Of a stretch of 64,000 nucleotides of DNA, positions 10,740-21,973 are shown piece by piece (position 1 is the first letter of the stretch; the number at the start of each line of letters is the position of its first letter). Position numbers and translations under genes: made by a program. Origin of the DNA: Asterias rubens (lineage: Eukaryota > Echinodermata > Asteroidea > Forcipulatida > Asteriidae); NCBI RefSeq assembly GCF_902459465.1, contig NC_047071.1:8574098-8638097 (forward strand), in the 5' to 3' direction. Under the pieces are notes generated by a model. It was given only the letters and a program-made list of their open reading frames with translations, ran no database searches and was not told where the DNA came from.

Positions 10740-11831
10740 TTAATTATTTCGTAATGACAGCAAGAATTTCAGTAAATCTGAAGGTTCTTGTATTTCAGAG
10801 TAACGACACGTAACTATCTCCCGCATTACCACTTTGAACTGTGGGTGGTTGACAGCGTAGATGATGGGGTTTACACAGCCATTGATAATAGTAATGGTGA
10901 CTCCGTACAGAGCAAACTTACGGCCAGATGGTATAGCGAGAGAGATAAAGTAAGGAGACAACAACAATGCGAAGACGCAAAACACCAGGAAGAGGTTCTT
11001 GGTGATAGCTAGTTGCTGGCGGTTGATGGCCTGCCAGGCTTTCTTGGAGACGTGCTCAGCATTATTCGCTGAAGACTCCCCCGTGGCAATAGTGGAAACG
11101 GTGGAGTTTTCACCATCTAAACCGGCCGCTGGGGAGATAGACTGATTATTCTTGAAAGATCTGCCCATCTGTTTCCTGAAGTGTTGTTTGAGATGGATGT
11201 AGAGTGCCGTGTAGCAACAGATGATGATGAGCATTGGGACTGGGTATAGACCCAAGAATTGTGCCAGGTTATATTCGGCGCCTCTCGGGTGACCATCTTT
11301 ATCTGAACATGTATTGTCTTGGCGATCGTAACCAATGGAGCCTATGCCCAGAATCGGCGGGAGGAAAGTCACAATACACGGGATGACCCAAGTCATTGCG
11401 ATCATGACGGCTACTTTACGCGGGGTGTACCACACACGGTAGGTATTCGTGCTTTGAGTGATGAGGACCATGCGGTTCATAGCTATGGTGGCCAACGAGT
11501 AGATACTCGCGCCAAGACCAGTGTAAAGTTGAATAGCAGCAATAATGCACGATAACTCCGACTCCATGGGCCAGCTTTCATGGCTCACCAAAGCTACGCA
11601 AATCCACGGTAAGGAGAGACTGGTCCAGAAATCAGCCACACTGAGGTTGACCACGAAGGCGTTGGTCACGGTGCGGAGTTTCTTGGACAGAATGACGGAC
11701 CAGATGACGAGACTGTTTCCTACGAGGCCGATGATAGAGGCTACGATCAACACACAGCCCACACCAATGCGAGCCTCGTAGGGGTAGAGTTGGGGATCAA
11801 TAACTACCGGCTCTACGGTTGAATCATTCAT
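10740..11831 (-). CDS. GPCR-2: intronless class A G-protein coupled receptor
   Basis: Intact 363-residue receptor of the same family as its neighbours. N2 is a glycosylation sequon and the LYPYEAR motif precedes TM1. Key positions are N39 (TM1), D67 (TM2), C95 (TM3), NRM 119-121, W148 (TM4) and NPIIY 321-325. The third intracellular loop is the short type, diverged from GPCR-1 and GPCR-4. Its first residues (MNDSTVEPVVIDP) match GPCR-5 on the opposite strand almost exactly, and about 400 upstream bases are also recognisably shared with GPCR-5, so these two are an inverted duplicate pair. The ATG at 11831 is supported by that conservation. A long GATGATG-type minisatellite begins about 75 bases past the stop. 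The ligand cannot be read from the sequence. Confidence 0.95.
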   Translation of the reverse strand: MNDSTVEPVVIDPQLYPYEARIGVGCVLIVASIIGLVGNSLVIWSVILSKKLRTVTNAFVVNLSVADFWTSLSLPWICVALVSHESWPMESELSCIIAAIQLYTGLGASIYSLATIAMNRMVLITQSTNTYRVWYTPRKVAVMIAMTWVIPCIVTFLPPILGIGSIGYDRQDNTCSDKDGHPRGAEYNLAQFLGLYPVPMLIIICCYTALYIHLKQHFRKQMGRSFKNNQSISPAAGLDGENSTVSTIATGESSANNAEHVSKKAWQAINRQQLAITKNLFLVFCVFALLLSPYFISLAIPSGRKFALYGVTITIINGCVNPIIYAVNHPQFKVVMREIVTCRYSEIQEPSDLLKFLLSLRNN

Positions 11832-12175
11832 GATTAAAACAAGTTCTTGTGCAAAGTCTCTTCTCGTTACATTACCGATTCAAAACCACAGTATTTTGTC
11901 AAGATTACTCAATTTATCGTTGATAGGAAGTTGACTGACGACGCTCACATTATAGGCCTACGTGATACATCACCAGCAAACTGCCCAGAAAACGCGGAGC
12001 TAAACAATTAAACCAGTTCGTGACATTTTAATGTCTCCTTTGGTCGTAATAAGTGAATAATGAGATTGAAATGCTAAAAGGGTTGCTCTTTGCAGCCTCC
12101 CTAGAGATTAAGGTCTCTATCAATAGATTGTGTTCAAAACTGACGACTTCAGTCAATGCGCACCGTATTATAAAG
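11832..12175 (-). promoter_or_regulatory. Upstream region of GPCR-2 shared with GPCR-5
   Basis: Counterpart of the GPCR-5 upstream block, in opposite orientation, diverged but collinear. No clear TATA box is conserved between the two. Confidence 0.6.
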
Positions 12176-13632
12176 ACGCTTTGCCCTTAATTCCTTCTCC
12201 GTCAACTTATTGATAGTAATGTAATGCATTGAAAACAATGATTCAATGCATTGCAATGAGGATTGATGTATAGTCAGGTATCATATTACCGAGGGTATCA
12301 TCATTCCGTGGGGCCAGAAAATTTATTTTTTTCGTTTACGTCATCTATAGACAACTTTAATATAGGTTTTCTCGGTCAAATTCAGAAAATGATCAGCCAA
12401 TTTCATTTTTATGCGTTCGAATTTAAGTCACCTGAAGGTGGTATTTTGTCAAAATAAAGCTTTTGTCACTAAAATATGTTGAATCGCATGCAGTGCCAAC
12501 AACACAGGCAAATGCTCCTTTAGGCTCGTTACGTCTTCAGGTACCTTCTTCGACTTCCCCACTAGCTGGAATTTCTTTTGGGATTGCGTCATGTTTTAGA
12601 AGAAAAAAATTTATCTTCATGTCGAAATGTGTAGTGTATTCCCAAAGCACGACGGCTCGTAGTGTTTGCTGCACTTAGCGCTGGACAATACGTCGGACCG
12701 GATTACTTTGCAAACTGACCCCATCTTTAGTTGTTTTGCTGCATCCAAAAGGGGGTAGGCGGAGTCACCCCCACACAACTTTATTTAATTTGTTTAAAAC
12801 ATTTACTCAAAAAACGGTCGGCCGTTTATGGGAATCAAATTTTTGACTCCCATAAATGGCCGATCGGGTTAGTTCTCAAAGCAAAAGGAAAACCACGCAA
12901 TTTCGAGGCAAATTTGTGCGGATCATTGTATTCTACCTTTAAACATCTTTCCAACCATATTCATTTTATAACAAACGGTTTCAAACGCTTTTTTACCAAC
13001 TCGTCCGATCCAAGGCAACGTGTTCCTTTAAGCAGTAAAATAGCTCGCTTATTTTTAACATGTTACTGGCCAAAATGTCATGCAATATACATTGCTTGTG
13101 ACTAGTATTAATGCTTACTTAGCATACCAATTGTGTGGAGTCTTGACCGGTAATCTGATTTTACTAAGCAAGGTTTTTTTTTGCTTAAGCAAAATTTTGT
13201 GCTTAAGCAGCTCTATGAAATTGGGCCCAGAGCTTGAATCCGGTTCTCTTAACTGCTCGGCCGTGACACTGGCACAAAAAAAACATAATGTGGTGCGACC
13301 AACGCCCTGTAGTCTTTTGCGCCAGTTCAACGGGCACTGGGTGTTTTATATGGGGGCTAAATCAATGAGGTCGTAGTGGGTTTCCCAAGCAGCACAAAGG
13401 GCCCAACAACACACCTCTCCCCTTTAGAAAGTGGTCTCTGACAATTCAACATTACAACATTATTTAATACAATAGAAAGTTAATAGTATTATTATTCAAA
13501 TTTAAATTTAGTTAAGTTGTATCCATCCGGTTTGGTGAAGTAGCTAGGACTTGTCCCCTGGTATCTCTCGTCAGTATTTATCTCGTGTTCCCTCTCACCG
13601 ACTCTCCCTCTCATTCATCATCAGGCTAGCCA
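12176..13632. other. Non-coding stretch with MITE fragments
   Basis: Contains a fragment of the ATAGGTTTTCTCGG inverted-repeat family (12363-12430), a hairpin at about 12822-12868 (CGGCCGTTTATGGG facing CCCATAAATGGCCG) and a fragment of the CTTAAGCAGCTCTATGAAATTGGGCCC family near 13185-13235. Confidence 0.5.
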
Positions 13633-13811
13633 GGCCGTAGTTCCCGGGACCTCCTCTCGTCCAGTGTGTACAGCACAGCTGTAGAGATGTCTCTTCGGAC
13701 GGCATAAAACTACCCTTATACCATAATAATTGTTTCCTAAAATTACGTTACATGCTTTTATTTTACTATAACCAAAATTAGACAGTCTAAATGGCTTCCC
13801 AAAATAACACG

Positions 13812-14098
13812 TTAAAGGCAGTGGACACTATTGGTAATTACTCAAAATAATTATTAGCATAAACCCTTAATTGGCATAAACCCTTAATTTCGAGACCTCA
13901 AGTTTAGAACTTGAGGTCTCGAAATCAAGCATCTGAAAGTACACAACTTCGTGTGACAAGGGTGTTTTTTCTTTCATAGTTATCTCGTAACGACCAATTG
14001 AGCTAAAATGTTCACAGGTTTGTTATTTTATGTACATGTTGAGATACACCAAGTGAGAAGACTGGATTTTGACAATTACCAATGTCCACTGCCTTTAA
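13812..14098. mobile_element. TTAA MITE family A, internally deleted
   Basis: Both ends present. Compared with the orthologous copy at 21479, about 100 internal bases are missing and a short CATAAACCCTTAATT is repeated at the deletion. Confidence 0.8.
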
Positions 14099-14210
14099 AA
14101 CATTTTACATCGATACCACGTTAAATCCTTATACTAAATATTTTACATCAACATCAAGTACATCGTGTTTAAACAAAATGTAATAGGTAAAAGTGGTTCA
14201 TACTCAAAGT

Positions 14211-15055
14211 TTAACCAGAAATCTTAACAGGATTTTTGATAAGGTACTCTCTGGCTTCTGCATTCAAATTTACTTGTGGTTCCCATGTACTTTTTGATTT
14301 AGTGAAACCTTTCCATCTGATCAAGTACTCTAATCGTTTTTTCCTGTATCTTCATCTGACTATAGGTTCAATTTCATACTCTCTGGGTTTCTTTTGAACC
14401 TTGGGTAGCCCTGGAACAATAACAATTCCTGATTCATCTTGAATTGAATCTCGCTTTGATTTAAAGCCATTATACACTTTCGGAACAGAACAACAAAAGT
14501 TCAGAGATTAACAACTAACCTACAGGGTTTACAGAAGGTAATGATAAAAGACTTCTCTTGATATATTATTCCATGAAATGCTTTACTTTAATGCTAAACA
14601 TTAAAACAATATCAATTCTCGTTAGCGAGAATTACGGATTTATAGTAAACACATGTCATGACACGGCGAAACGTGCGGAAACAAGGGTGGGGTTTCCCGT
14701 TATTTTCTCCCGACTCCGATGACCGATTGAGCCTAAATTTTCACAGGTTGTTATTTTATATATAAGTTGTGATACAAGAAGTGTGGGCCTTGGACAATAC
14801 TGTTTACCGAAAGTGTCCACTGGCTTTAAGGGCAAGGATAATATCCTGCGGGCAGTCTTCTTCACACAAATCTGGTATCGGTGTATTTGCCAACGGATCA
14901 CATGGGCAGAAATCATTGTCTGGCCGTACATATCTATCATAAGAGGGGATGTATCAGGGATGACAGTAACTTGTTATTTTCTAGGTTTCTAACCCGAAAA
15001 TTTACAGGAGTTGTCTGTTCTACAAGTAAACTGCTCACAAAAATTTAGGACACCT
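14211..15055 (-). pseudogene. Decayed chromodomain coding sequence, copy A, split by a MITE
   Basis: On the minus strand 14453-14211 encodes a chromodomain ending in a stop: RYRKKRLEYLIRWKGF then STWEPQVNLN, with the aromatic and WEP residues typical of methyl-lysine-binding chromodomains. One in-frame TGA sits at 14352-14354. A TTAA MITE (14461-14829) interrupts it; beyond the MITE the frame resumes with CPCDPLANTPIPD and CEEDCPQDII, joining in frame across a single TTAA. Further upstream (to about 15055) the likely protein switches frame at least twice. A C-terminal chromodomain suggests the end of a Ty3/Gypsy-type integrase, but a host chromodomain gene is possible. The stop is shared with copy B, so it died before the duplication. 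Confidence 0.7.
14461..14829. mobile_element. TTAA MITE family B inside the chromodomain relic, copy A
   Basis: Interrupts the coding frame at a TTAA; removing it with one TTAA rejoins the frame. Confidence 0.85.
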
Positions 15056-16544
15056 TTTTTTAATTAAGTATATCTTTATTATTTATTAGTCTCCTCGTTT
15101 ATGTTATACTACAAACGCAAAGCTGAATTGTTCCTCTTTAAAATGATAGCACATTTGCAATGATTACATGCTGCTGAATTTGGCTAAATGAATGACAATG
15201 AGGCAAGGTAATTGTTTGATCGATTCAAAATATTAAAAATAATAATAATGATAGTGCTATATTTTCTATTGTGTAGATTTGTTGGCAGGAATTAATGTTG
15301 ATCCTCCCTTTCTTAGTTGCTTCGGCAAAGTAAAGTAAAGTATACGGGACAAAAAGACGGGCAAGTGGACGATGTCACAAAGCACTCAGATTCGTCTTAA
15401 CTTAAGATGATTTGCTTGCCTCAGTGATTTGTATTGTGACTCTAATTGCGCCCCCCCCCCCACTTACCCCCCCCCCCCTGTCACCCCATTACACCATGCT
15501 ACATTTGCAGAATTAATTTCTAGTGTGTGCCGCACTTCTAGTGTATGATGAGCGCGAGCCGAAGTTGCATAGCTAACCAGGTTCTGGTGCCGCACGTGAT
15601 TCGTGCTGCACGACTTCAACGTTGTTTTCGTTGGCACGTTTTCGTAAATCATCAGCCGCGCTTTCATACCTTGCTTTCATCCTCTTTCAAAAATAGGACG
15701 TTAAATAAATCAAATTTGAAATAATTTTTGAGGTTGAACAAAGAATTGACTAGAGTGGGATTCTTTGTCAATTCTAGTCAATTCTTTGTTCAACCCCAAA
15801 AAATCATTTCAAAATTTACCCAGTCAGTTTCCCTTGCGGTTTATATCAATATTGAAATACGAAGAAAACAAAAAAAATCGAACCCCCCTGGCCTAGTATG
15901 ATCACCGGACCGAAAAAATGACATAAGAAAAATTTGCAGCCCGATCTAAACAGGCACCTGGGAGTTTTACTCACCCAAACAGACACGTTACTTGCAAAAG
16001 TATTAGATTGAATATTATCTGGGTTGAAAAGTTCAAAAGGTGATTTTAGTCTCAGTGCAAGTTTTGCTCTGATCAATCTTTGGAACCCGTTAAAAAAAAA
16101 TATTTTAATTTTAATCAACATCCAACGGCGCAAGCGCCAATTACACATGGGCGACGTCATGTCCTCACCGCTTGTGATTAAAGCAATGTATATTAGATTC
16201 CAGCATTTCATTAACATTTTAGCGACAGTGCCAAATATATGTAGTTTGTGTCTGACATGCAAGAAAATAAATATCAAATTTGATTAACTTTTCATTATTT
16301 TGATTTCAAATTAAATAAGCACATGAAGAAAAAAAAACCGTAGCAACAATCCAATGTGTTCACGGGATGCTAATTGGTAAAAATGAAAGTATGTCAGCAT
16401 TTAGTTCCCGTGACCTCCACTCGTCCAGTGTGTACAGTGTGTACAGCTGTAGAGATGTCTCTTCGGACGGCATAAAACTACCCCAATAGGATTGAAGCAT
16501 GTTGTGATTATGCAGTCCTATTATGTACAGATATGAACAGATAT

Positions 16545-16709
16545 GAAAAATTTGTGGAAAAATACTTCTTTCTCGAAAACTATGTCACTTCAGAGGGAGC
16601 CGTTTCTCACAATGTTTTATACCATCAACCTCTCCCCATTACTCATTACCAAGTAAAGTTTTATGCTAATAATTATTTTGAGTAATTACCAATAGTGTCC
16701 ACTGCCTAT
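16545..16709. mobile_element. TTAA MITE family A, half copy
   Basis: From the GTGGAAAA region past the central hairpin to the terminus ACCAATAGTGTCCACTGCCT. Confidence 0.7.
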
Positions 16710-16719
16710 AAAGGACTTG

Positions 16720-17050
16720 GGTGCTTTTTCAAAATGTCCATGAATTTACATTAAACAGGGTTTGAAGGTAATGATAGTGGAAAGTTTCCCTTCAAATATT
16801 ACTTACTGGGGTGCAGTAGTTTTTGAGAATTAGTAAAACAATGTCATGAAAATACAATTGTATTATCCTTAAAATAATTTTCGTCTCATGAGACGAAAAT
16901 TATTTTCGTTTTACTCATTTCCCCAAAACTACAGCACCTCAGCACGTAATATTTTCAGGGAAGCTTTCTACTGTCATTATCTTCAAACTGTGTCAGTTTA
17001 GTGTAAAACTGTGGCACTGTGTTTTTTCTCCTACAAAAAGTATACACCCT
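16720..17050. repeat. Foldback element family C
   Basis: Long imperfect inverted repeat centred on a perfect 36-base palindrome (16871-16906, around CGTCTCATGAGACG). Arms share AGTTTTTGAGAAT / TTTCCCCAAAACTAC and TATTACTTACTGGGGTGC / GCACGTAATATTTTC. Relatives at 35.4-35.7 and 61.0 kb. Confidence 0.7.
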
Positions 17051-17079
17051 TTCAAAGGGCAAGGTCACTAAGGCATTTA

Positions 17080-17265
17080 AATCTGAGGTCTCGAAATCAA
17101 ATTCGTGGAAAATTGCTTCTTTCTCGATAACGATGGCACTTCAGAGGGAGCCGTTTCTCACAATGTTTTATACCATCAACCTCTCCACATTACTCTTCAC
17201 CAAGAAAGGTTTTATGCAAATAATTATTTTGAGTAATTACCAATAGTGCCCATGCACTGCCTTTA
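17080..17265. mobile_element. TTAA MITE family A, half copy
   Basis: Starts exactly at the central hairpin (AAATCTGAGGTCTCGAAATC) and ends near ACTGCCTTTAA; the left half is absent. Confidence 0.7.
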
Positions 17266-17305
17266 AGAGAAACAACAACAACAACAAACACTTGATGAAA
17301 GGCTC

Positions 17306-17693
17306 TTAAAGGTAGTAGACACTATTGGTAATTGTCAAAGACTAGCCTTCACAGTTGGTGTATCTCCACATATGCATACAATAACTAACCTGTGAAAATT
17401 TGAGCTCAATCGGTCATCGAAGTTGCGAGATAATAATGACAGAAAAAACGCCCTTGTCACACGAAGTTGTGTGCGTTTTAAGATGGTTGATTTCGAGACC
17501 TTAAGTTCTAAATCTGAGGTCTCGAAATCAAATTCGTGGAAAATTACTTCTTTCTCGATAACGATGGCACTTCAGAGGGAGCCGTTTCTCACAATGTTTT
17601 ATACCATCAACCTCTCCCCATTGCTCATCACCAAGAAAGGTTTTATGCTAATAATTATTTTGAGTAATAGCCAATAGTGTCCACTGCCTTTAA
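17306..17693. mobile_element. TTAA MITE family A, full copy
   Basis: 388 bases, left end AGGTAGTAGACACTATTGG; same insertion as the copy at 28455, so it predates the GPCR-3/GPCR-4 duplication. Confidence 0.85.
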
Positions 17694-17699
17694 TCTTGT

Positions 17700-18205
17700 G
17701 CCAATTCTCTTGCCTGTTATAAGGGTGATGGTATTGATGCTGTTTCAAAAATGAAGATGGTAGTGCTGCTTTTGGTGATAGTGTTAGTTCTGTCTCGATG
17801 TTGATGCTGGTGTCGGTGCTGTGTTGATGATAAACGTAGAGTGGCGTTGATGATGTTGAAGGTGGTGTTGGTGTTCGTGCGGTGTCTATTGATCATGTTT
17901 TTGTCGGTGCTTGGTCGATGATCAATGTTGTAGTGCTGCTGCTGATGCTGATGATGATGGTGGGAGTGGTGCTGGTTTTGGCGGTGTGTCGATGATGATG
18001 GTGCTGGTGTCGGTGCTGTGTCGATGAAAAAGGTGATAGTCGTTGCTGCTGCTGATGGTGAAGGTGGTGTTGTTGTTGATGCTGCGGAGCTGATGTCGAT
18101 GATGATGATGCTGGTGTAATGATGTGTCGATGATGTCGTCCTGTTGCTGCTGTTGATTATAATGATGGTGATGGTGTCGATGTCGTTGGAACTAGTTAAC
18201 AGAAT
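17700..18205. repeat. GATGATG-type repeat behind GPCR-3
   Basis: Degenerate array of GATGATGGTG, GTGTCGATGATG and GTTGCTGCTG words ending 17 bases before the GPCR-3 stop. Near-identical to 28850-29357 behind GPCR-4. Confidence 0.8.
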
Positions 18206-18221
18206 CCCGGCATGGAATTTG

Positions 18222-19592
18222 TTAATTCTTTCGCAATGACAGCAAGAGTTTCAGTAAATCTGAAGGTTCTTGTATTTCAGAGTAACGGCACTTAACTATC
18301 TTCCGCATAACCACTTTGAACTGTGGGTGATTGACTGCGTATATGATGGGGTTTACACAACTGTTAAAAACAGTTATAGTGACTCCGTAGAGAGCAAACT
18401 TACGACTGGATGGTATAGCGAGAGAGATAAAGTAAGGAGACAGTAACGATGCGAAGATGCAAAACACAAGGAAGAGGTTCTTGGTGATGGCTAGTTGCTG
18501 GCGGCTGATTGCTTGACGGTGTCTCACGCTGGAGTCTTGTAAGGTGCTCACTGAGTTGATGGAACTAGCTGTACTGACGCGGTTGGGGACATGAGATTGG
18601 CAACGCGTAGTTGTATCGACACTGAGCGTCTGCGAAAGCTCCCTAGCAGCGCTATGTTTCGCACTGTCGTTAACGGGGGTTTTAGCTTGAGTGTCATCAA
18701 GAAATGTAATTTCGGATAAGTCTTCATAAACTGCATTGGATCTGCTGGATGTTTCCCCAACCGATGGTTCAACAGTTGACGGGATATATGTGCTGAGGTC
18801 TCCGCTGACGTTGGTTTCTCCAGAAGAAGCCACAATGGCAACCGAAAAGCTGACAGAAGTTTCTGCGATGGTTTGTCTTGATCTTATATTCTGCATGTTG
18901 TCCTTCTTCTTCATCTTCCTGAAGTGTTGTTTGAGATGGATGTAGAGTGCCGTGTAGCAACAGATGATGATGAGCATTGGGACCGGGTATAGACCCACAG
19001 ATTGTGCCAGGTTGTATTCGGGACCTCTTGGGTGACCATCTTTATCTGAACATGTATTGTCTTGTGGATCGTAACCAAATACGCCTATGCCCAGAATCGG
19101 TGGGAGGAAAAACACAATACACGGACAAACCCAAGTCATTGCGATCATGACGGCTACTTTACGCGGGGTGTACCACCAACTGTAGGTGTTCATTGTTTGA
19201 GTGACGAGGACCATACGGTTCAAAGCTATGGAGGCCAACGAGTAGAGACTTGCACCGAGACCGGTATAAAGTTGAATGGCAGCAATTACACAAGGGACCT
19301 CCGATTCCAAGGGCCAGCTTTCATTACTCACCAAAGCTACGCAAATCCACGGGTAGGAGAGACTGGTCCAGAAATCAGCCACGCTGAGGTTGACCACGAA
19401 GGCGTTGGTCACGGTGCGGAGTTTCTTGGATAGGATGACGGACCAGATGACGAGACTGTTACCTACGAGGCCCAGAATGCAGGTCAAAATCCAAACACCG
19501 ACCAAGGCTGCACGAGCTTCGTATGGATACAGCGAAGAATAGACTGGTGCCTTCGTTGTATCATTGATCTTGGGCAGAGAGTTGTTGTCCAT
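18222..19592 (-). CDS. GPCR-3: intronless class A GPCR with long third intracellular loop
   Basis: 456-residue receptor. The frame stays open upstream to 19703, but I start it at the ATG at 19592: no upstream ATG lies in that stretch, a CTTATATAAG TATA-like box at 19644-19653 would be inside the longer version, and homologous GPCR-1 begins at the same place. Sequons are at N3 and N10. N45, D73, C101, NRM 125-127 and NPIIY 414-418 are the class A landmarks. The third intracellular loop is about 150 residues, Ser/Thr-rich, and matches GPCR-5 with about four substitutions over roughly 140 residues. The rest of the protein is nearly identical to GPCR-4, which has a different, shorter loop. That mosaic implies gene conversion or unequal exchange. 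The many Ser/Thr residues could be kinase sites for desensitisation (inference). Confidence 0.95.
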   Translation of the reverse strand: MDNNSLPKINDTTKAPVYSSLYPYEARAALVGVWILTCILGLVGNSLVIWSVILSKKLRTVTNAFVVNLSVADFWTSLSYPWICVALVSNESWPLESEVPCVIAAIQLYTGLGASLYSLASIALNRMVLVTQTMNTYSWWYTPRKVAVMIAMTWVCPCIVFFLPPILGIGVFGYDPQDNTCSDKDGHPRGPEYNLAQSVGLYPVPMLIIICCYTALYIHLKQHFRKMKKKDNMQNIRSRQTIAETSVSFSVAIVASSGETNVSGDLSTYIPSTVEPSVGETSSRSNAVYEDLSEITFLDDTQAKTPVNDSAKHSAARELSQTLSVDTTTRCQSHVPNRVSTASSINSVSTLQDSSVRHRQAISRQQLAITKNLFLVFCIFASLLSPYFISLAIPSSRKFALYGVTITVFNSCVNPIIYAVNHPQFKVVMRKIVKCRYSEIQEPSDLLKLLLSLRKN

Positions 19593-19643
19593 CTTGTTCA
19601 ATCGACAGCACAATACATCTAGTACCGATACCAGTTGTGACAG

Positions 19644-19653
19644 CTTATATAAG
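19644..19653 (-). promoter_or_regulatory. TATA-like box of GPCR-3 (CTTATATAAG)
   Basis: Lies 52 bases before the chosen ATG at 19592. It argues against the longer open frame being translated, since transcription would start inside it. Confidence 0.55.
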
Positions 19654-20185
19654 GTCATTCGGCAAGAGATTTTGTTATACGTCCGTGTTACAACTATTGA
19701 CAAACTTTGCTGAAACGCAAGGGAAATTTTTCATATTATTGTTTTAAATTATCGAACAAACCTAATCCCTGTTAAAATAGATGACAAACTTAACTGAAAT
19801 CCAAGTGCAAATTATATGAATAGGGTTGTCAAAATATTGAACGAGGAAACACACGGGAAACCGGCTGAATCATTATAACCTTTCCCGCTGCAATAGCACA
19901 TATAGTTCCATAGTTCATAAATTGACGACCGTTGACCAATAGGTGACCAATGTTGTCCGGCCAATACAAAACTGAACATATAGTTAGGCTGCAATCGGCT
20001 TACAAATGTGGGAGATAAAGCGTTTTGTAAATATTCATAAAATGACCACTGCTGACCAACAAAAGACCATTGGTAACATGATTCCTAAATAGATAAGGTA
20101 CATTAACAATAAAACAAAGTCTATAGACGGTGTGATCTATGTTTACATTTAAACCGCCCTCTGTTGACAAAACACTATATACGTC

Positions 20186-20364
20186 ATGTTTCGCCGGGCA
20201 AAGAGTTGCGTAGACTGGGCCCCTGTCTTTATCCGCAAGGATAAACGAGCCTCGAAGAATGACGTCAGACGTTCAGGCTAAGAGTTGCGTAGTCATAGTA
20301 AGATTGCGTACACTTTCTAGCTGGCTGCCAAAACACAAAGGTTTTGCCCGGCGGTATGCGCGCG
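20186..20364. repeat. Imperfect inverted repeat with CGCCGGGCAAA ends
   Basis: CGCCGGGCAAAGAGTTGCGTAG at left, TTTTGCCCGGCG at right; contains GAGCCTCGAAGAATGACGTCAG, whose core returns near 54.85 kb. Confidence 0.45.
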
Positions 20365-20547
20365 AATCATGTTATGGTTTTCGTGTGACGTCAGAGGTCA
20401 CATCGTCTATAGACATTGAAACCAAAAAATAACATGACCGTACCTGCTGGCCGATAGGATGACGGTCAGTAGTGGTCATTTCATTACTATTTACACCATG
20501 AGTCTTCTCCCACAGGCTTGAGCCATTTGCAGGCTAACGTGATCCAA

Positions 20548-20724
20548 TGTCCCATTGGCTCGAACAATGGAAGACTTTGGGACGCTAGGTGGCAGCAGAC
20601 TTACCAGGTAAATTTCCATTGTTTACGTAGTTCTGAGCGTGCGCACATGACCGAGAACAATGGATTTTACCTGGTAACTCTGCTGCCGCCACCAAGCGTC
20701 CCAAAAGTCTCCCATTGGGTTGTA
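20548..20724. repeat. Foldback repeat with about 75-base arms
   Basis: CCCATTGG...GGGACGCTAGGTGGCAGCAG faces CTGCTGCCGCCACCAAGCGTCCC...CCCATTGG with the centre near 20640. It resembles a dispersed palindromic element. Confidence 0.75.
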
Positions 20725-20804
20725 TACAAATTTTAATTTTGGCCAGCGGTCATCTATCGATCAGCAGTGTTTTGTTTTTGTTTTTTTGTTGTATATATGA
20801 TTAT

Positions 20805-21195
20805 TTAAAGGCAGTGGACACTATTGGTATAATTACTCAAAATAATTATCAGCATAAAACCTCACTTGGTATCGAGTAATGGGGAGAGGTTGGTAGTATA
20901 AAACATTGTGAGAAACGGGTCCCTCTTAAGTGACGTAGTTTTCGAGAAAGGAGTAATTTTTCCACGAATTTGATTTCGATACCTGAAGTTTAGAATTTGA
21001 GGTCTCGAAATCAGGCATCCGAAAGCACACACAACTTCGTGTGACAAGGATGTTTTTTCTTTCATAGCTATCTCGTAACTTCGATGACCGATGGAGCTCA
21101 AATTTTCACAGGTTTGTTATTGTATGCATATGTTGAGATACACCAAGCGAGAAGACTGGTCTTTGACAATTACCAATAGTGTCCACTGTCTTTAA
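20805..21195. mobile_element. TTAA MITE family A, full copy
   Basis: 391 bases with TTAA at both ends; its truncated counterpart is at 30781-31049. Confidence 0.85.
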
Positions 21196-21478
21196 AACAA
21201 ATTGCCTATGGTCACAATAGTGGTCAGTAGAGGTGACAAACAAAGTTACAGAAATCTTCTCCGTTTGCTGGTCCTTTGAAACAAACCATACGAACGGTGT
21301 CCACAGAGCGTGTAATATAGGTTTTCTCGGTCAATTTCAGCGCAGCTGTAGAGATGTCTCTTCGGACGGCATAAAACTACCCTTATACCATAATAATTGT
21401 TTCCTAAAATTACGTTACATGCTTTTATTTTACTATAACCAAAATTAGACAGTCTAAATGGCTTCCCAAAATAACACG

Positions 21479-21861
21479 TTAAAGGCAGTGGACACTATTG
21501 GTAATTACTCAAAATAATTATTAGCATAAACCCTTAATTGGTAACTAGTAATAGGGAGAGGTTGATAGTATAAAATCTTGTGAGAAACGGCTCCCTCTGA
21601 AATGATGTAGTTTTCGAGAAAGAAGTAACTTTCCACGAATTTAATTTCGAGACCTCAAGTTTAGAACTTGAGGTCTCGAAATCAAGCATCTGAAAGTACA
21701 CAACTTCGTGTGACAAGGGAGTTTTTTCTTTTATAGTTATCTCGTAACTCCGACGACCAATCGAGCTAAAGTTTTCACAGGTTTGTTATTTTATGTACAT
21801 GTTGAGATACACCAAGTGAGAAGACTGGATTTTGACAATTACCAATGTTCACTGCCTTTAA
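21479..21861. mobile_element. TTAA MITE family A, full copy in copy B
   Basis: Undeleted counterpart of 13812-14098. Confidence 0.85.
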
Positions 21862-21973
21862 AACATTTTACATCGATACCACGTTAAATCCTTATACTAA
21901 ATATTTTACATCAACATCAAGTACATCGTGTTTAAACAAAATGTAATAGGTAAAAGTGGTTCATACTCAAAGT

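Larger units (their letters stand above)
13633..16482. repeat. Segmental duplication, copy A, bracketed by 80-base direct repeats
   Basis: Similarity to 21.34-24.99 kb runs from about 13677 to 16393. The block is flanked by direct repeats 13633-13712 and 16401-16482 (TAGTTCCCG, CTCGTCCAGTGTGTACAG, GTAGAGATGTCTCTTCGGAC). It holds the chromodomain relic, MITEs and a hairpin (about 15733-15797). C runs occur at about 15451-15478. Confidence 0.8.
17281..21338. repeat. GPCR-3 duplication block
   Basis: Matches 28.43-31.19 kb, which carries GPCR-4. Collinear to about 19890, where TTTCCCGCTG is followed here by 1.04 kb that the GPCR-4 block lacks; collinearity resumes at about 20931 inside a MITE. 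The deletion therefore happened in the GPCR-4 block. Confidence 0.8.

Noticed and set aside
19593-19703. N-terminal extensions of GPCR-3 (likewise GPCR-4 to 30597, GPCR-5 from 36839, GPCR-6 from 52344)
   Set aside because: None begins with ATG, and in GPCR-3 and GPCR-4 they run through the TATA-like box; the homologous upstream part of GPCR-1 is out of frame.
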